Below, in pieces: positions 12,483-24,879 of a stretch of DNA of 64,000 bases. Below the pieces are notes generated by a model. It had not been told where the DNA came from. It did no database searches and worked only from the letters and a program-made list of their open reading frames with translations. Within the stretch, counting starts at the first letter, position 1. Each line of letters starts with the position of its first letter. Source of the DNA: Dryomyza anilis (lineage: Eukaryota; Arthropoda; Insecta; Diptera; Dryomyzidae); NCBI GenBank assembly GCA_951804985.1, contig OX638134.1, positions 2,480,001 through 2,544,000 of the forward strand, written 5' to 3'. A program made the translations under genes and the position numbers.

Positions 12483-12622
12483 ACCCCATACTCGCTGTAT
12501 CCTTTTTATTACTGGATATTTTTAACACAATCTTAAAAATAAAATAAATCATTATAAGTCTAAAAAATGATGCAGTCTTTTATTATTTCTGTATAAAAAA
12601 TGCATTTGTATTTTCAGATTTT

Positions 12623-15600
12623 CTAATTATCATTATTAGCTTGAAAGTCTGTATCAAAGTTATGTAGCGCCAATTCCTTCGAATCATCGTCCAGCACAGA
12701 GTCCGTCCAATAGTCGTTGGTATTACCCACGGTATGTCTCATTCTGCGATATGACTCGGCAACATTGTCATCGAGCAGACGTTCCACTGCATTACTTTGA
12801 TCGTACATCGTACGATACTCTTCCTGTTCTACTCCTGTTCCGGCAACTCCACCTGTCGCATCTGTTGGTGCCACTGCATTCGTCTGCAGCATTTGTGTTA
12901 TTTCCGCACTTTGTGCGCTCATTTTGCACAGTGCGCATTTACGTTCAGTTGACACACGCGTCTTTAGATTTTGCACTTTGATGCGCTCCTGTGCCAACAA
13001 GAGCTGCTCCTGTGAAAGTTGTGCCTCCTTCTCACCCAACTCGCCCATGCGCTGTTGCAAATATTGAATTTTTGCGCGAAAGTTTTGTTCCGCCGCATGC
13101 GCGCGCTTTTGCGTTTCGAGCGATTTACGCTCGGACATGCGCATCACATGCAATTCCTGTTCCACCTCTTCCTCCTTGGCACGTAGTGTGTTTTTCTTGT
13201 CGATGAGTTCACGCCTTTGTTGCTCCAATTCGCGTTGCTGTCGTTGGAAGCGTACACGTTCCGCGTCTGCCTGACGTGTTGCATCCTGCGCCACCTTTAG
13301 TGCCGCTTCAATCTCTAGTCTTTGATTCTCTAAATCACCGTTTGCTGGCTGCAAGCGACGCTCTGTTTCAATTTTGGCACGTTCCACATTTAGACGCGCA
13401 CGCTCATCCTGCAATTCTAAAAGATGACGCTGTTGCTGCAACAACTGTTGCTCTTTCAAGTCTTCGACACGTTTCTCATCTCTGGCGAATTGTTCGCGCA
13501 TAAGTGTTTTCTCGCGCTCAAATGCAGCTTTCTCTGCATCCAGCGTAGTCATCTTTTGTCGCAGCAGCCAATTATCTTCTGCCGAATCTTTTGATTGCAT
13601 TGCCAATTGAACTTCGAGCGTGCTCACCAACTCCATTAGTCGTCGTTTCTCATCTTCGGCATTCGTTTCGCTCAATTGCAAACGTCGCTCTGCATCTTCC
13701 AAACGTTTCTCGCGACTATCCAATTTGGATTCTCTTTCACGATTGATTGTTTCGATTTTTGTTTGCATTTCCGTGCGCAACGTCTGTAGATCACCGCTGA
13801 CGTGGCTCAGATTATTAGAGGCTGCTTTCAGCGTCTCGAGATACGATCCATTCTCCTGTATGGCGGCAAACTCGAGTACTTTCGATTGACGTATGGTCTC
13901 CAACATGCGTCGATGTTCTTCTTTTAACATCTCCAAATCGTTTTCCTGCGACTTTCGTAATTTGCGGAGCTCATCATCGTGGTCTTGCTTCAATGCCGCA
14001 ATATTAGCTTCCAATTCGGTTTTAAGCTGCTGTTTATCATCAGTCAAAGTCATCAGTTTTTTGGCGTAGTGTATATGTAGTTCTTCTAATTCAGTTTTCA
14101 GTCTTTTCTCCACTGCAGCGAGATGATCTTCGAGTACCTCGAGTTGTTTTCTAAAAATAATGGAGATAGTTTAACGAACATTTTCTTTGAACTATATATA
14201 TTCAGAATTTTGATTATAAAATAAATTTGGAAAAGCATTTTTGAACCTTAAGGTATTATAAACTGCAAGTCTGCGAAATTCAGGAGTAAGAAACTATGCT
14301 GGCACTTATTCTCGAGCGGTTATAATGATTTAAATGTAGTATAAACTTTTTGCATAGCTAATATTCACAATAGTTAGTATCTTTGTGGTTCTATATATAG
14401 ACAATTTTAACTTCTATTTTCAATGACTTTTTGCTTAGAACTTCTTTTTTAAAAAATACATTAATTTAACAAGGAGTTAATTGAAGGACCTAATCAAATA
14501 AATGTTCAGTAATTTATAGTAATTTTTGATGTACTTCGTATGATACATATAGAATTGTTTGATGGTAAAAATTGAATTACCTAAATGAATTTTCAATCAT
14601 TTCAAATTGTTTTTCATAGTTCGTTTTAAGGTTTTCAACCAATTCCTCCAGTCGTAATTTTTCCAATTCCAAGCGCTTGATATCAGCCTCAAGTTGCACT
14701 GTTTCCAATAGTGTTGGCTTTGCTGTTTCCGCATTAGTCTTTGCTATTGTTGTTGTTGATTCAGTTGTTTCTGCATCTAATTTTTGCTCAAATTGAGACA
14801 ACATTGCCACCGGCTGTGTCATCATTAGCTGTATGTGGTTATTTATGCGCTGTTGTTGTGACTTTATGTGTTCCTCCAATTGTTGCTGACGTTGCATTTG
14901 CTGTTGCAACAATGCACCAAACTGCTGTTCCTGTTGTTGTAATAATGACTCCTGCTTGCGCTGCATTTCGCACAAAGCGCGTTCCTGCTGCTTCATTTGT
15001 GTGGCCAACGCCAAATGTGCTTCCTGTTGCTGCAACACATTAAAAGCGTTCTGTGTCTCCAAATTCATGGTATTAATTTGCAGCATATTTTGAGTAGTCT
15101 CACTGCCAGGCAGCGTTCTTGGAGTTTTGATATGCTGCACAGTTTCCAAGTTGGACGCAAAGTTATGACGTGGTGTTTCCAGCGTATTATCGATGACTTC
15201 ATTATCGACAGCGGAGCTTAATTTTAAAATATCAACGGTTTCTTTGGGCGCAGCTGCTGTCGATTTTGAAGCAATAACAATTTTAGGCGTGTCCGGACGT
15301 TGTGCTGTTTCTTTATTCGACTCGGGTTCCAAATTCAGGCCCAACCAGTCAGCAGTTGTGCCACGTTTTTTCGTTGTTTTTGGAGTTGAGGAGCCGGAAG
15401 TTATATGATCGCGCGTTGTACCAACAAATAATCCCAATGGATCGGGATTTATCACTGCCGAATTTCCGGAATTACGTCTTCCTGTTGATGTTTTGGGGCG
15501 TGCCGGCGCTTGCGTTGTTGTATCTGTGGTGGTATCAGTGGACTGACGCGAAATTGCAGCCTTTGCAGTTGCTGGTCTTTTCACCTCCAAGGTCGGTCCC

Positions 15601-15938
15601 AGTAAATCGTCAAACAAATTTGTTTTTGTCCCCAGTTTTGGTTTTCTGGGATCAAAACCCAAGTCGTCGTCATCATCTTCGGCTTCATTGGATAGTGAGG
15701 GTTGCTGTCGTGTTATGCGTGGTGTACTGGTTGCTATGGGCTTTTTACTATCTAAATAAGTATTTGATTTAGCGGCTGCAGTTGGTTTTCGCAATGCTGT
15801 ATCCTCTTTAATGCCGAAGAGATCATCCATGGCAGGTTTTTTAACTGGTTTTTTATTAGAGCTCCCAAAGAAGTTGTCGTTGTCCAGGCTGTGATCACTG
15901 AGTAAATCAGCCAGAGGATCGTCTAAATTGAAATTCAT
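12623..15938 (-). CDS. Fbf1: Fas-binding factor 1 homologue (centriolar distal-appendage protein)
   Basis: FBF1 sits at centriolar distal appendages / ciliary transition fibres and supports ciliary gating. Two exons, 15938-14581 and 14150-12623, join in phase to give 961 aa. The N-terminus MNFNLDDPLADLLSD carries the hallmark DDPLADLLSD motif, with a second acidic/aromatic motif MDDLFGIKED near residue 37. Residues of about 60-290 are Ser/Thr/Lys-rich and likely disordered. From about residue 300 to 900 the protein is a near-continuous coiled coil, Gln-rich at first (LLQQQEQQFGALLQQQMQRQ) and then Arg/Glu-rich. The acidic tail includes TNDYWTDSVLDDDSKELALH. It is divergent from COX11 and likely shares its promoter region. 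The single intron is 430 bp. Confidence 0.88.
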
Positions 15939-16291
15939 TGCGTACTCAAACTATTTTAATTGACTTAACGTTATTTATATTTTTACAATTAAAAAAATTA
16001 ATTGACACTAACATAATTTTTTGTTTACTTTTTGTGGTTGGCTTGGCAACCTTTTCACAAACAAAATAAAAGCACTGTAACATTGGGCCTGTTACAGTGT
16101 TTTCTCAACATTGACACACTGCAGTGCCTGACAAAATTCACAACAACTTTGGCAGTTGACTGAGCTGTCAATCGAACAGCTGTTCTAACCTAACCAAGAA
16201 TACTTTCTTTATTATGATTTAGCACTTGAATTTACTAAATTACTAAATAAAAGTTAAATAATAATTATTGTGCATTGACAACATTAAATAA
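15939..16291. promoter_or_regulatory. Divergent promoter region between Fbf1 and COX11, with a hairpin
   Basis: Only 353 bp separate the two start codons, so both promoters must lie here or overlap the leaders. A perfect 10-bp inverted repeat, CACTGTAACA and TGTTACAGTG with a 7-base loop, occupies 16073-16099. No TATA box is obvious on either side, as is common for housekeeping genes. Confidence 0.6.
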
Positions 16292-17111
16292 ATGTTGCGT
16301 TCAAGTTTTAGTTTGCATGCAAAATGCAAAAGTTTCTTAAATCTTATCGGCAGCCACGCAAAAGCGCAAACGTCCAAAAGACTGCAGTCGACTGGTGGCC
16401 CAATAGGGCCTGGTAAACAATCTGAAGCCAGCAAGAAGAATCTAAGATCAACATTGTATTATGTCACTGCCGGTGGTGTTTTAATTGTGGGTTTTAGTTA
16501 TGCCGCAGTGCCGCTCTACAGAATGTTCTGCCAGGTGGGTGACACTTTTTGACCATGACCATCCTAAAGTTTCTTATATAAAGGCCTACAGCTACGGCGG
16601 CACAACGCAAGGACATGACGCCGAAAAAGTGGAAACAATGCAAAAGATCGAGGATCGTATTTTGAAAATACGCTTTAATGCCGACATTGCCGCTTCTATG
16701 CGCTGGAATTTTAAGCCACAGCAATATGAAATTAAAGTTGCACCCGGTGAAACAGCACTCGCCTTCTACACAGCCAAAAATCCAACGAGCCAGCCAGTCA
16801 TTGGCATCAGCACCTACAATGTGATACCCTTTGAGGCAGGCGCATATTTTAATAAAATACAATGTTTTTGTTTTGAGGAGCAACAGCTCAATCCGCACGA
16901 AGAGGTTTGAATTTATTTTTGCTATTTTTATTAATAAATTATTCTGTTAATTACCTAGGTGGATATGCCCGTCTTTTTCTACATTGACCCAGAGTTCACG
17001 CGCGATCCTAAAATGGAGTCCATCGACACTATTACACTGTCCTACACCTTCTTCGAGGCCAAGGAAGGCATGAAGCTGAATATTCCCACTTATGCGAAGG
17101 CACATGCATAA
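16292..17111 (+). CDS. COX11: COX11, cytochrome c oxidase copper chaperone
   Basis: COX11 delivers copper to the CuB site of COX1 in the mitochondrial inner membrane. Three exons, 16292-16534, 16584-16904 and 16959-17111, are all in phase 0 and give 238 aa. The first about 40 residues are basic and Ser-rich, as a mitochondrial presequence. One transmembrane helix follows ([20 protein letters not shown]), then PLYRMFCQ with the conserved Cys. The intermembrane-space domain holds the copper-binding motif CFCFEEQ and the conserved [10 protein letters not shown] and YTFFEAK blocks. Introns are 49 and 54 bp. Length and all key cysteines are as expected, so the gene looks intact. Confidence 0.96.
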
Positions 17112-18712
17112 CTTGCAAATTGTTTTTATTTTTATGTTAGTAATACACTTTAACTTAGTTAATTTATATTGTGCATATTTAAGATTAACAAAAGAGCTGC
17201 TGTTGCATAAAATTCTGTGTTTTTTACTTGCCACCTATAATTTAAATTGCGTAGCACTTTCACAACGTTTTTTATGTTTTGTGTGTTTGTACAGTTTGAA
17301 AAGAACTGTTTTGACTGTCAAAATAACACTCACAAAAAATATATATAAAAACGTATTCTGTTAATCAATCGAGATTTACTAAAACATTGAAAGATTTTGA
17401 AGTACGGCCTTAAACTGCCCTCTTCCTTAAATTAAAGAAACTCAACGAAATGGAGACTACTCTCAATATGGTTGTGTTATAGCATATGTGGGTAATCGCA
17501 CGCTTCCGTATTATCATGGTTAATTTAAGAAGATGGTCAATGGCATAGTTGCTGTTGTGTACTTTCAGGTAATTCTCGTTGTTTGCAAATTGTCTACTTT
17601 TAATATATTATGTTTGATGTTAAAATCTGTGAAGTTTTAAATATTTTAAATAGAAACGTTTCGAGTTTTTTTTTTAAATTGTTTCACTATTTTTACTAAA
17701 AAAAAAATTTAAATATTTTATAGTACAATTAAAAACACAGAAAATAAACCCTACGCCCTAACCCTAAGCATGGTTGAAGTATATACATGTTAGTTCATCT
17801 AGACAGTTAATATGCTGAGAATGTCAATAAGAAAATTTAAAAAATACATCAATTAACTGTCAATTTTAACTTTATTTCAAGGTTATGTTTTTTGCACTTC
17901 AATTTGGCTAAGTTATTGTAATTTCACACTACAAATTCACTTTTTCACTTTTGTTATGCACTGCGGTGTTCTTATGGAGCACATAGACAGCTTGAAAATT
18001 ACCAAAATGTTCAAATTTATTTATTTTAAAATTTTAAGTTTCAATTTTTTATGAATTTGTAAACAAAAATTGATGTTTTGTTTTAAAATGTTGAGTCTTT
18101 CAAACAGTTTTCATAAAAAAATTAAATGGCGACTGAATTTTGAAAGATGACAACCTGTATATACTTCAACCATGCCCTAAGTACGCTTGCTTCGTTTTCT
18201 CAATTTGTAAATAATAATTTTGCCAATTTTTATAAATATACTGACAGATTTTCGGTGCCTGTATATACTTCATTTCTGATGGATCGTATATCTAAATAAT
18301 TCTCAAGAATAATTTATATTTATTTATTTATTTTTGTGTGGAAAAGTGATATTTTTAATTTGGTGAAATCCACACAGATTTTAAACATCTGGCATCATTG
18401 GTTCTTATCGTAAACAATTCTCTATTGCACTCTTACAGCCATCGTCCAAATGATGCCATCTCACTCACTCCGTTTGTTTTGATAAGAAATGTCAAAAGTC
18501 GTGTAGAATGGACAAGACAAAAGACAATAGAAACACATCGTTCTGGAAGCGGCTACAGTAACAGACAGTCACAAATTCCAGATTATACATTATACAGTCT
18601 CAGATTTCAGGCATCCGGTTAAACGCGCGCTACAACGCGCAGCACAATTAAAAAGAAGAGTTGCGACATTAATCAATATTGAATTCAATTGAAAAGAACA
18701 CACACTTGAGCA
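17112..18712. other. Intergenic DNA with a TIR element; no gene seen
   Basis: The first part is the COX11 3' flank. A TIR element fills 17769-18174. A third copy of its terminal motif (tgtatatacttca) sits alone near 18259. The frame at 18398-18622 is short and shows no domain; the GC-richer 18400-18700 stretch is better read as promoter and leader of the downstream glycosyltransferase. Confidence 0.55.
17769..18174. mobile_element. Noncoding TIR element flanked by CCCTAAG repeats
   Basis: The ends are CATGGTTGAAGTATATACA (17769) and its complement TGTATATACTTCAACCATG (18156-18174), a 19-bp perfect inverted repeat. Immediately outside, CCCTAAG occurs on both sides (17762-17768 and 18175-18181), a 7-bp candidate target-site duplication. 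The 406-bp interior is AT-rich and noncoding. Confidence 0.75.
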
Positions 18713-21657
18713 ATGTTGATGCTAAAAATTTTTAGCTGTCTGCTGTTGTTGCACTGCGTCTTTGGTGAGGATTTGGTGTCTGATGCGTCCGTGCTAACGC
18801 AGGAACCGCCAACGGTGCTGATCGCTTTGCTGGTGCGCAACAAGGCGCATGTGTTACCATATACGTTGACCTGCCTGGAGCGGCTCAACTATCGACGCGA
18901 CAGGCTGGCGCTCTGGTAAGATTTACAAAATAAAAACTTCTTAGGCATCAGCTGCATATCTAACCAAATTCTGCTTAATTTGCAGGATACGCGCCGACCA
19001 CAATGAGGATGCCAGCGTGGAGGTACTGCAAGAGTGGCTGAATCGCACTGCACCACTCTATCACAGTGTCAACTTTAGCTACGATAACACAACGAAACGT
19101 CACCAAAATGAGAGTTCAGCGTACGACTGGCCCCAAACACGTTTCCGGCATCTAATTAATTTGAAAGAAGCTGCCTTCACGCACGCACAGAACATCTGGG
19201 CCGACTATATCTTTGTGTGTTTGCATTCTGCTTTGTTGTTTTAATCGTTTTTGTTCATACTTTTTAATTATTCATTATTCTATAAATAGTATCTGGATGC
19301 TGATGTGCTACTCACTGCGCCCGATACATTGCTGCATCTGACGAAGCTGCGGCTGCCGATTGTAGCGCCTATGCTGCTGTCCGAGGGACTCTACTCAAAC
19401 TTTTGGTGCGGCATGACTGAGGATTATTACTATCAGCGCACTGATGAGTACAAAGATATCTATAATGTGCAGAAAGAGGGCAATTTTCAGGTGCCAATGG
19501 TGCATAGCGCGGTGCTCATTAATCTAGACTATGTGGAGACGCGCTATTTGACGTTCGATCGCGAGCGTCTTATCACGCAGCAACAGACAGATGCCGAGTG
19601 GGCTGCACGCGAGGGTAGACAGTGTCGTCTGTACGATGGACCCGTTGATGACATCATTATTTTTGCTATATCTGCGAATTGTTCGCAGATACCGATGTTT
19701 GTCAGCAACGACATTCCATATGGCTACATATTGCAGCCGCTGGAGCAGGGCGACAATCTGCAACAGGACTTGCAGCAGCTGATGAATATCAAAGCGAATG
19801 TAGTGCATGATCTGGGCGAGGAACTGCAGCTGCACGAGTCATTGGCCAAATTTGTTGAATATCCCGAGAAGTAAGTGGTTTTAGAGGTTGCATGAAGACT
19901 GTAATATTAAAATTGTTTTTGCATCTAGACAAAAACTGGGCTTGGATCGCATTTACATGATCAACTTACAGCGTCGCCCGGAGCGACGACAGAAGATGGA
20001 GTTGCTCTTCAGGGAGCTGGGCTTAGAAGTGGAGCATTTCGCAGCGGTCGATGGAAAGTAAGTGATTTTGAAAAAAAAAAAAATTGAATTCACTAAAAAT
20101 TATTTTTTTTTACAAAAAATTATATTTTCATTTAAAATTAAATTTATCACTCAAAATTTAATTTTTCGCTTTAAATACAAATACCTAAAATTAATTTTAA
20201 AATTATAACTCAAAATTAAGTTTTTCACTCAAAATTATTTTATTCTTAAAAATAAATTTTTCACTTAAAATTAAATTTTTCACTGAAAATTAAATTTTTC
20301 ACTCAAAATTTAATTTTATACTCAAAATTAAAATTTTCACTCAAAATTAAATTTTTCACTCAAAATTAAATTTTTCAACCAAAATTAAAATTTTCATTCA
20401 AAATTAAATTTTTCACTCAAAATTAAATTTTTCACTCAAAATTAAATTTTTCACTCAAAATTAAATTTTTCACTCAAAATTCAATTTTTTTACTCAAAAT
20501 TTAAATTTTCACTCAAATTTTAATCTTTAACTCGAAGTAAAATTTGTCACTCAAAATTAAATTTGTTCATTCTAAATTCAATTTTTCACTCAAAATTTAA
20601 TTTTTTTACTCAAAATGAATTTTTTGCTTAAAATAAAAATTGCACTCAAAAAATGTTTTCACTCAAAATAAAATTTTCACTCAAAATTGAATTTTTCGCT
20701 CAACTAAATTTTTTACTAAAATTTTAATTTAATTTTTTTAATTTTAAATTTTAAATTTAATTTTTATTTTTTTACTTTACTTTAAAAAAATTAAAATTTT
20801 CAATTTTTTATTGATTTCATTGCAGAGAGCTCAACGTCGATGTAATACAAAAGTTGGGTATTAAATTTATGGAGGGCTACGAGGATCCCTATCATCATCG
20901 CCAAATGACCATGGGTGAAATCGGCTGCTTCCTCAGTCACTATCGCATCTGGGAGCAGATCGTTGAGCAGGGTCTGAAGGAGGTGTTAATTCTCGAGGAC
21001 GATATACGTTTCGAGCCCTATTTTAATGAGCGCGCTGTCAAATTGCTGGAGCAGGCGCGCAATGTGATCGACTACGATCTAATGTTAGTCTTTGATTTAA
21101 ACGCAAACGAAGCAATTACTTAATTTCATTTTATGTATAGCTATTTTGGACGTAAACGTCTTAAGGATGAAAGCGAACCGCGTGTCGCTGGCACTGAGAA
21201 TCTCGTGCACGTCGGCTATTCTTACTGGACGCTGGGCTATGTGGTATCGTTGGAGGGCGCACGCAAATTGCTCGCTGCCAAACCGCTGGAGAAACTCATA
21301 CCCGTCGATGAGTATTTGCCGCTGATGTTCAATCGGCATCCGAATAAAACCTGGTCAGCTGCCTATCCGGAGCGCAATGTACTTGCGTTCAGTGCAGCGC
21401 CACTCATTATGTTTCCCACACACTACACTGGTGATGTTGGCTACATTTCGGACACCGAAGACTCAGAGTTGACGCCAACTGCACATCTTGACGCGAGCAA
21501 TGCGCAGCTGAAGAGCGATCGCGAGCAAGAGTTTTATGTCGAGGGATCAGCTACATCAAATGTTGCCCACAATCATGAGGAGTTTAAAACATTTGTAGAC
21601 TGGACCGATACACAGCATATTTTAAAGCATGTGGCCAAAACACACGAGGAGTTGTAA
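18713..21657 (+). CDS. GLT25-family procollagen galactosyltransferase (COLGALT; Drosophila CG31915-like)
   Basis: These ER-lumenal enzymes transfer galactose from UDP-Gal to collagen hydroxylysine. Six exons are in phase: 18713-18915, 18986-19214, 19290-19870, 19929-20057, 20826-21083 and 21141-21657, giving 638 aa. Residues 1 to about 19 are a signal peptide ([14 protein letters not shown]). The first GT-A-like domain carries the DxD motif in YLDADVLL at residues 145-152. The second, GT25 domain begins [20 protein letters not shown] and contains [24 protein letters not shown] and YTLGY-type [16 protein letters not shown]. The C-terminus HEEL is a KDEL-like ER-retention signal. Intron 5 (768 bp) is filled with an AT-rich tandem repeat. 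The end of the last exon and its 3' flank are triplicated downstream. Confidence 0.94.
20080..20800. repeat. AT-rich short tandem repeat in glycosyltransferase intron 5
   Basis: This is a run of variants of a 17-18-bp unit, TCACTCAAAATTAAATTTT, repeated more than 25 times with point changes. The closely related phrase CACTAAAAATTCAAATTTT makes up the arrays at 37.9-39.3 kb and at the right edge of the window, so one satellite-like family appears at several loci. Confidence 0.85.
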
Positions 21658-22468
21658 ATATTAGGCAAATATTTTCATTCATATTTAATTCGCAATTCGA
21701 ATATTTAATGCTACTAATTGTATTTAGTAGCTCTACAATGTCTTGCATTTTTTTATGTGTTTCATATTTGTGTGTTTCTTTTTTTAATTCGTTTAACCAA
21801 GTGCCTTAACAACCATGTCGTTTTGTACTAATTCCCCATCATAGACTGCATTTCAATCATGCTTTTAATACTCCAATAGTTTAAGCCCAACGAATCTCGC
21901 AGAAGATCAAACCCGAAAAGCATGCATTTTAATATTTTTCTAAAATTATTTTGCAAATATTGCTAATGCAATTATTTGCACTCTAAATAGGTTTTAAGTT
22001 TTTTTTTAGTCGTAGGCGTAATTATACCAAAAATTTATGTAATAACAACTAGAGCTCAAAGATTTTGAGAACAATAAATTTAATTAAGCAGCAGGCTATG
22101 TTTTGTTTTATTCCATAAGTGTTTATGGAAAATTATATTTTTTCTAAGAATTTTTGTTAAAAATGTATTTTAAAATTTCACCAACAATTAATTTTTCATT
22201 AAAAATATTTACTAAAAATTTAATTTATTACTCAAAATAATTTATCACTCAATATATATAAATTTTTGCAACAAAAATCTAATTATAATAATTTTAAATG
22301 TTTTCAGTATTATTACTGAAAAATTTGAAAATTATTGAAAAAATTAGGTTTTAGTTGCAAAAATTTATTTTAAATTTTATTTTAAAACTTTTATTATTTA
22401 AATAAAAAATATGTTTTCTATTTTAAAAAAAGTAGTAGAATTCAAAAATTGACCTGAAACCCTTTAAT

Positions 22469-22810
22469 GTGCCGCTGATGTTCAATCGGCATCCGAATAA
22501 AACCTGGTCAGCTGCCTATCCGGAGCGCAATGTACTTGCGTTCAGTGCAGCGCCACTCATTATGTTTCCCACACACTACACTGGTGATGTTGGCTACATT
22601 TCGGACACCGAAGACTCAGAGTTGACGCCAACTGCACATCTTGACGCGAGCAATGCGCAGCTGAAGAGCGATCGCGAGCAAGAGTTTTATGTCGAGGGAT
22701 CAGCTACATCAAATGTTGCCCACAATCATGAGGAGTTTAAAACATTTGTAGACTGGACCGATACACAGCATATTTTAAAGCATGTGGCCAAAACACACGA
22801 GGAGTTGTAA
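22469..22810 (+). pseudogene. Duplicated 3' coding fragment of the glycosyltransferase, copy 2
   Basis: It encodes the C-terminal 112 residues through HEEL and stop, identical to the parent. It has no splice acceptor or ATG of its own in frame before the conserved PLMF; the frame starts at GTG after an abrupt duplication junction. It could only be translated by unusual splicing past the parent stop, so it is treated as a non-functional fragment. Confidence 0.9.
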
Positions 22811-23621
22811 ATATTAGGCAAATATTTTCATTCATATTTAATTCGCAATTCGAATATTTAATGCTACTAATTGTATTTAGTAGCTCTACAATGTCTTGCA
22901 TTTTTTTATGTGTTTCATATTTGTGTGTTTCTTTTTTTAATTCGTTTAACCAAGTGCCTTAACAACCATGTCGTTTTGTACTAATTCCCCATCATAGACT
23001 GCATTTCAATCATGCTTTTAATACTCCAATAGTTTAAGCCCAACGAATCTCGCAGAAGATCAAACCCGAAAAGCATGCATTTTAATATTTTTCTAAAATT
23101 ATTTTGCAAATATTGCTAATGCAATTATTTGCACTCTAAATAGGTTTTAAGTTTTTTTTTAGTCGTAGGCGTAATTATACCAAAAATTTATGTAATAACA
23201 ACTTGAGCTCAAAGATTTTGAGAAAAATAAATTTAATTAAGCAGCAGGCTATGTTTTGTTTTATTCCATAAGTGTTTATGGAAAATTATATTTTTTCTAA
23301 GAATTTTTGTTAAAAATGTATTTTAAAATTTCACCAACAATTAATTTTTCATTAAAAATATTTACTAAAAATTTAATTTATTACTCAAAATAATTTATCA
23401 CTCAATATATATAAATTTTTGCAACAAAAATCTAATTATAATAATTTTAAATGTTTTCAGTATTATTACTGAAAAATTTGAAAATTATTGAAAAAATTAG
23501 GTTTTAGTTGCAAAAATTTATTTTAAATTTTATTTTAAAACTTTTATTATTTAAATAAAAAATATGTTTTCTATTTTAAAAAAAGTAGTAGAATTCAAAA
23601 ATTGACCTGAAACCCTTTAAT

Positions 23622-23963
23622 GTGCCGCTGATGTTCAATCGGCATCCGAATAAAACCTGGTCAGCTGCCTATCCGGAGCGCAATGTACTTGCGTTCAGTG
23701 CAGCGCCACTCATTATGTTTCCCACACACTACACTGGTGATGTTGGCTACATTTCGGACACCGAAGACTCAGAGTTGACGCCAACTGCACATCTTGACGC
23801 GAGCAATGCGCAGCTGAAGAGCGATCGCGAGCAAGAGTTTTATGTCGAGGGATCAGCTACATCAAATGTTGCCCACAATCATGAGGAGTTTAAAACATTT
23901 GTAGACTGGACCGATACACAGCATATTTTAAAGCATGTGGCCAAAACACACGAGGAGTTGTAA
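23622..23963 (+). pseudogene. Duplicated 3' coding fragment of the glycosyltransferase, copy 3
   Basis: Identical by eye to copy 2, with the same GTG-led open frame and HEEL terminus. It is followed by a full copy of the 3' flank up to 24775, after which unique sequence (ctattgtgaatgg) resumes and leads into the next gene. Confidence 0.9.
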
Positions 23964-24879
23964 ATATTAGGCAAATATTTTCATTCATATTTAATTCGCA
24001 ATTCGAATATTTAATGCTACTAATTGTATTTAGTAGCTCTACAATGTCTTGCATTTTTTTATGTGTTTCATATTTGTGTGTTTCTTTTTTTAATTCGTTT
24101 AACCAAGTGCCTTAACAACCATGTCGTTTTGTACTAATTCCCCATCATAGACTGCATTTCAATCATGCTTTTAATACTCCAATAGTTTAAGCCCAACGAA
24201 TCTCGCAGAAGATCAAACCCGAAAAGCATGCATTTTAATATTTTTCTAAAATTATTTTGCAAATATTGCTAATGCAATTATTTGCACTCTAAATAGGTTT
24301 TAAGTTTTTTTTTAGTCGTAGGCGTAATTATACCAAAAATTTATGTAATAACAACTTGAGCTCAAAGATTTTGAGAAAAATAAATTTAATTAAGCAGCAG
24401 GCTATGTTTTGTTTTATTCCATAAGTGTTTATGGAAAATTATATTTTTTCTAAGAATTTTTGTTAAAAATGTATTTTAAAATTTCACCAACAATTAATTT
24501 TTCATTAAAAATATTTACTAAAAATTTAATTTATTACTCAAAATAATTTATCACTCAATATATATAAATTTTTGCAACAAAAATCTAATTATAATAATTT
24601 TAAATGTTTTCAGTATTATTACTGAAAAATTTGAAAATTATTGAAAAAATTAGGTTTTAGTTGCAAAAATTTATTTTAAATTTTATTTTAAAACTTTTAT
24701 TATTTAAATAAAAAATATGTTTTCTATTTTAAAAAAAGTAGTAGAATTCAAAAATTGACCTGAAACCCTTTAATGTGCTATTGTGAATGGATTTTCAGAG
24801 GAAGTTGTCAAAAATATAAAATTACGGTTTCCTTATCATGATTAACATTTAAAAACTAGTTTCAAATTTAACAAAAACC

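Larger units (their letters stand above)
21317..24778 (+). repeat. Three tandem copies of a 1153-bp unit spanning the glycosyltransferase gene end
   Basis: The units run about 21317-22469, 22470-23622 and 23623-24775. Each holds the last 113 codons of the glycosyltransferase, its stop codon and about 800 bp of 3' flank including an AATAAA. Copies 2 and 3 look identical by eye. Copy 1 differs from both at two places (caactagagc versus caacttgagc, and gagaacaataaa versus gagaaaaataaa). The junction AATGTGCCGCTG joins the downstream AATGTGCTATTG to the upstream TATTTGCCGCTG, a 3-bp (TGC) microhomology. Confidence 0.95.

Noticed and set aside
15302..15772. 156-aa plus-strand open frame opposite Fbf1
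   Set aside because: It is an antisense shadow of the Fbf1 coding exon, as are the other plus-strand frames between 12751 and 15408.
16494..16898. 134-aa minus-strand open frame opposite COX11
   Set aside because: Antisense shadow of COX11 exon 2; the plus strand has conserved CFCFEEQ and splice sites.
22469..23963. Two extra 113-aa frames as possible separate genes
   Set aside because: They are exact fragments of the upstream glycosyltransferase within a tandem duplication, with no ATG before the conserved region and no splice acceptor.
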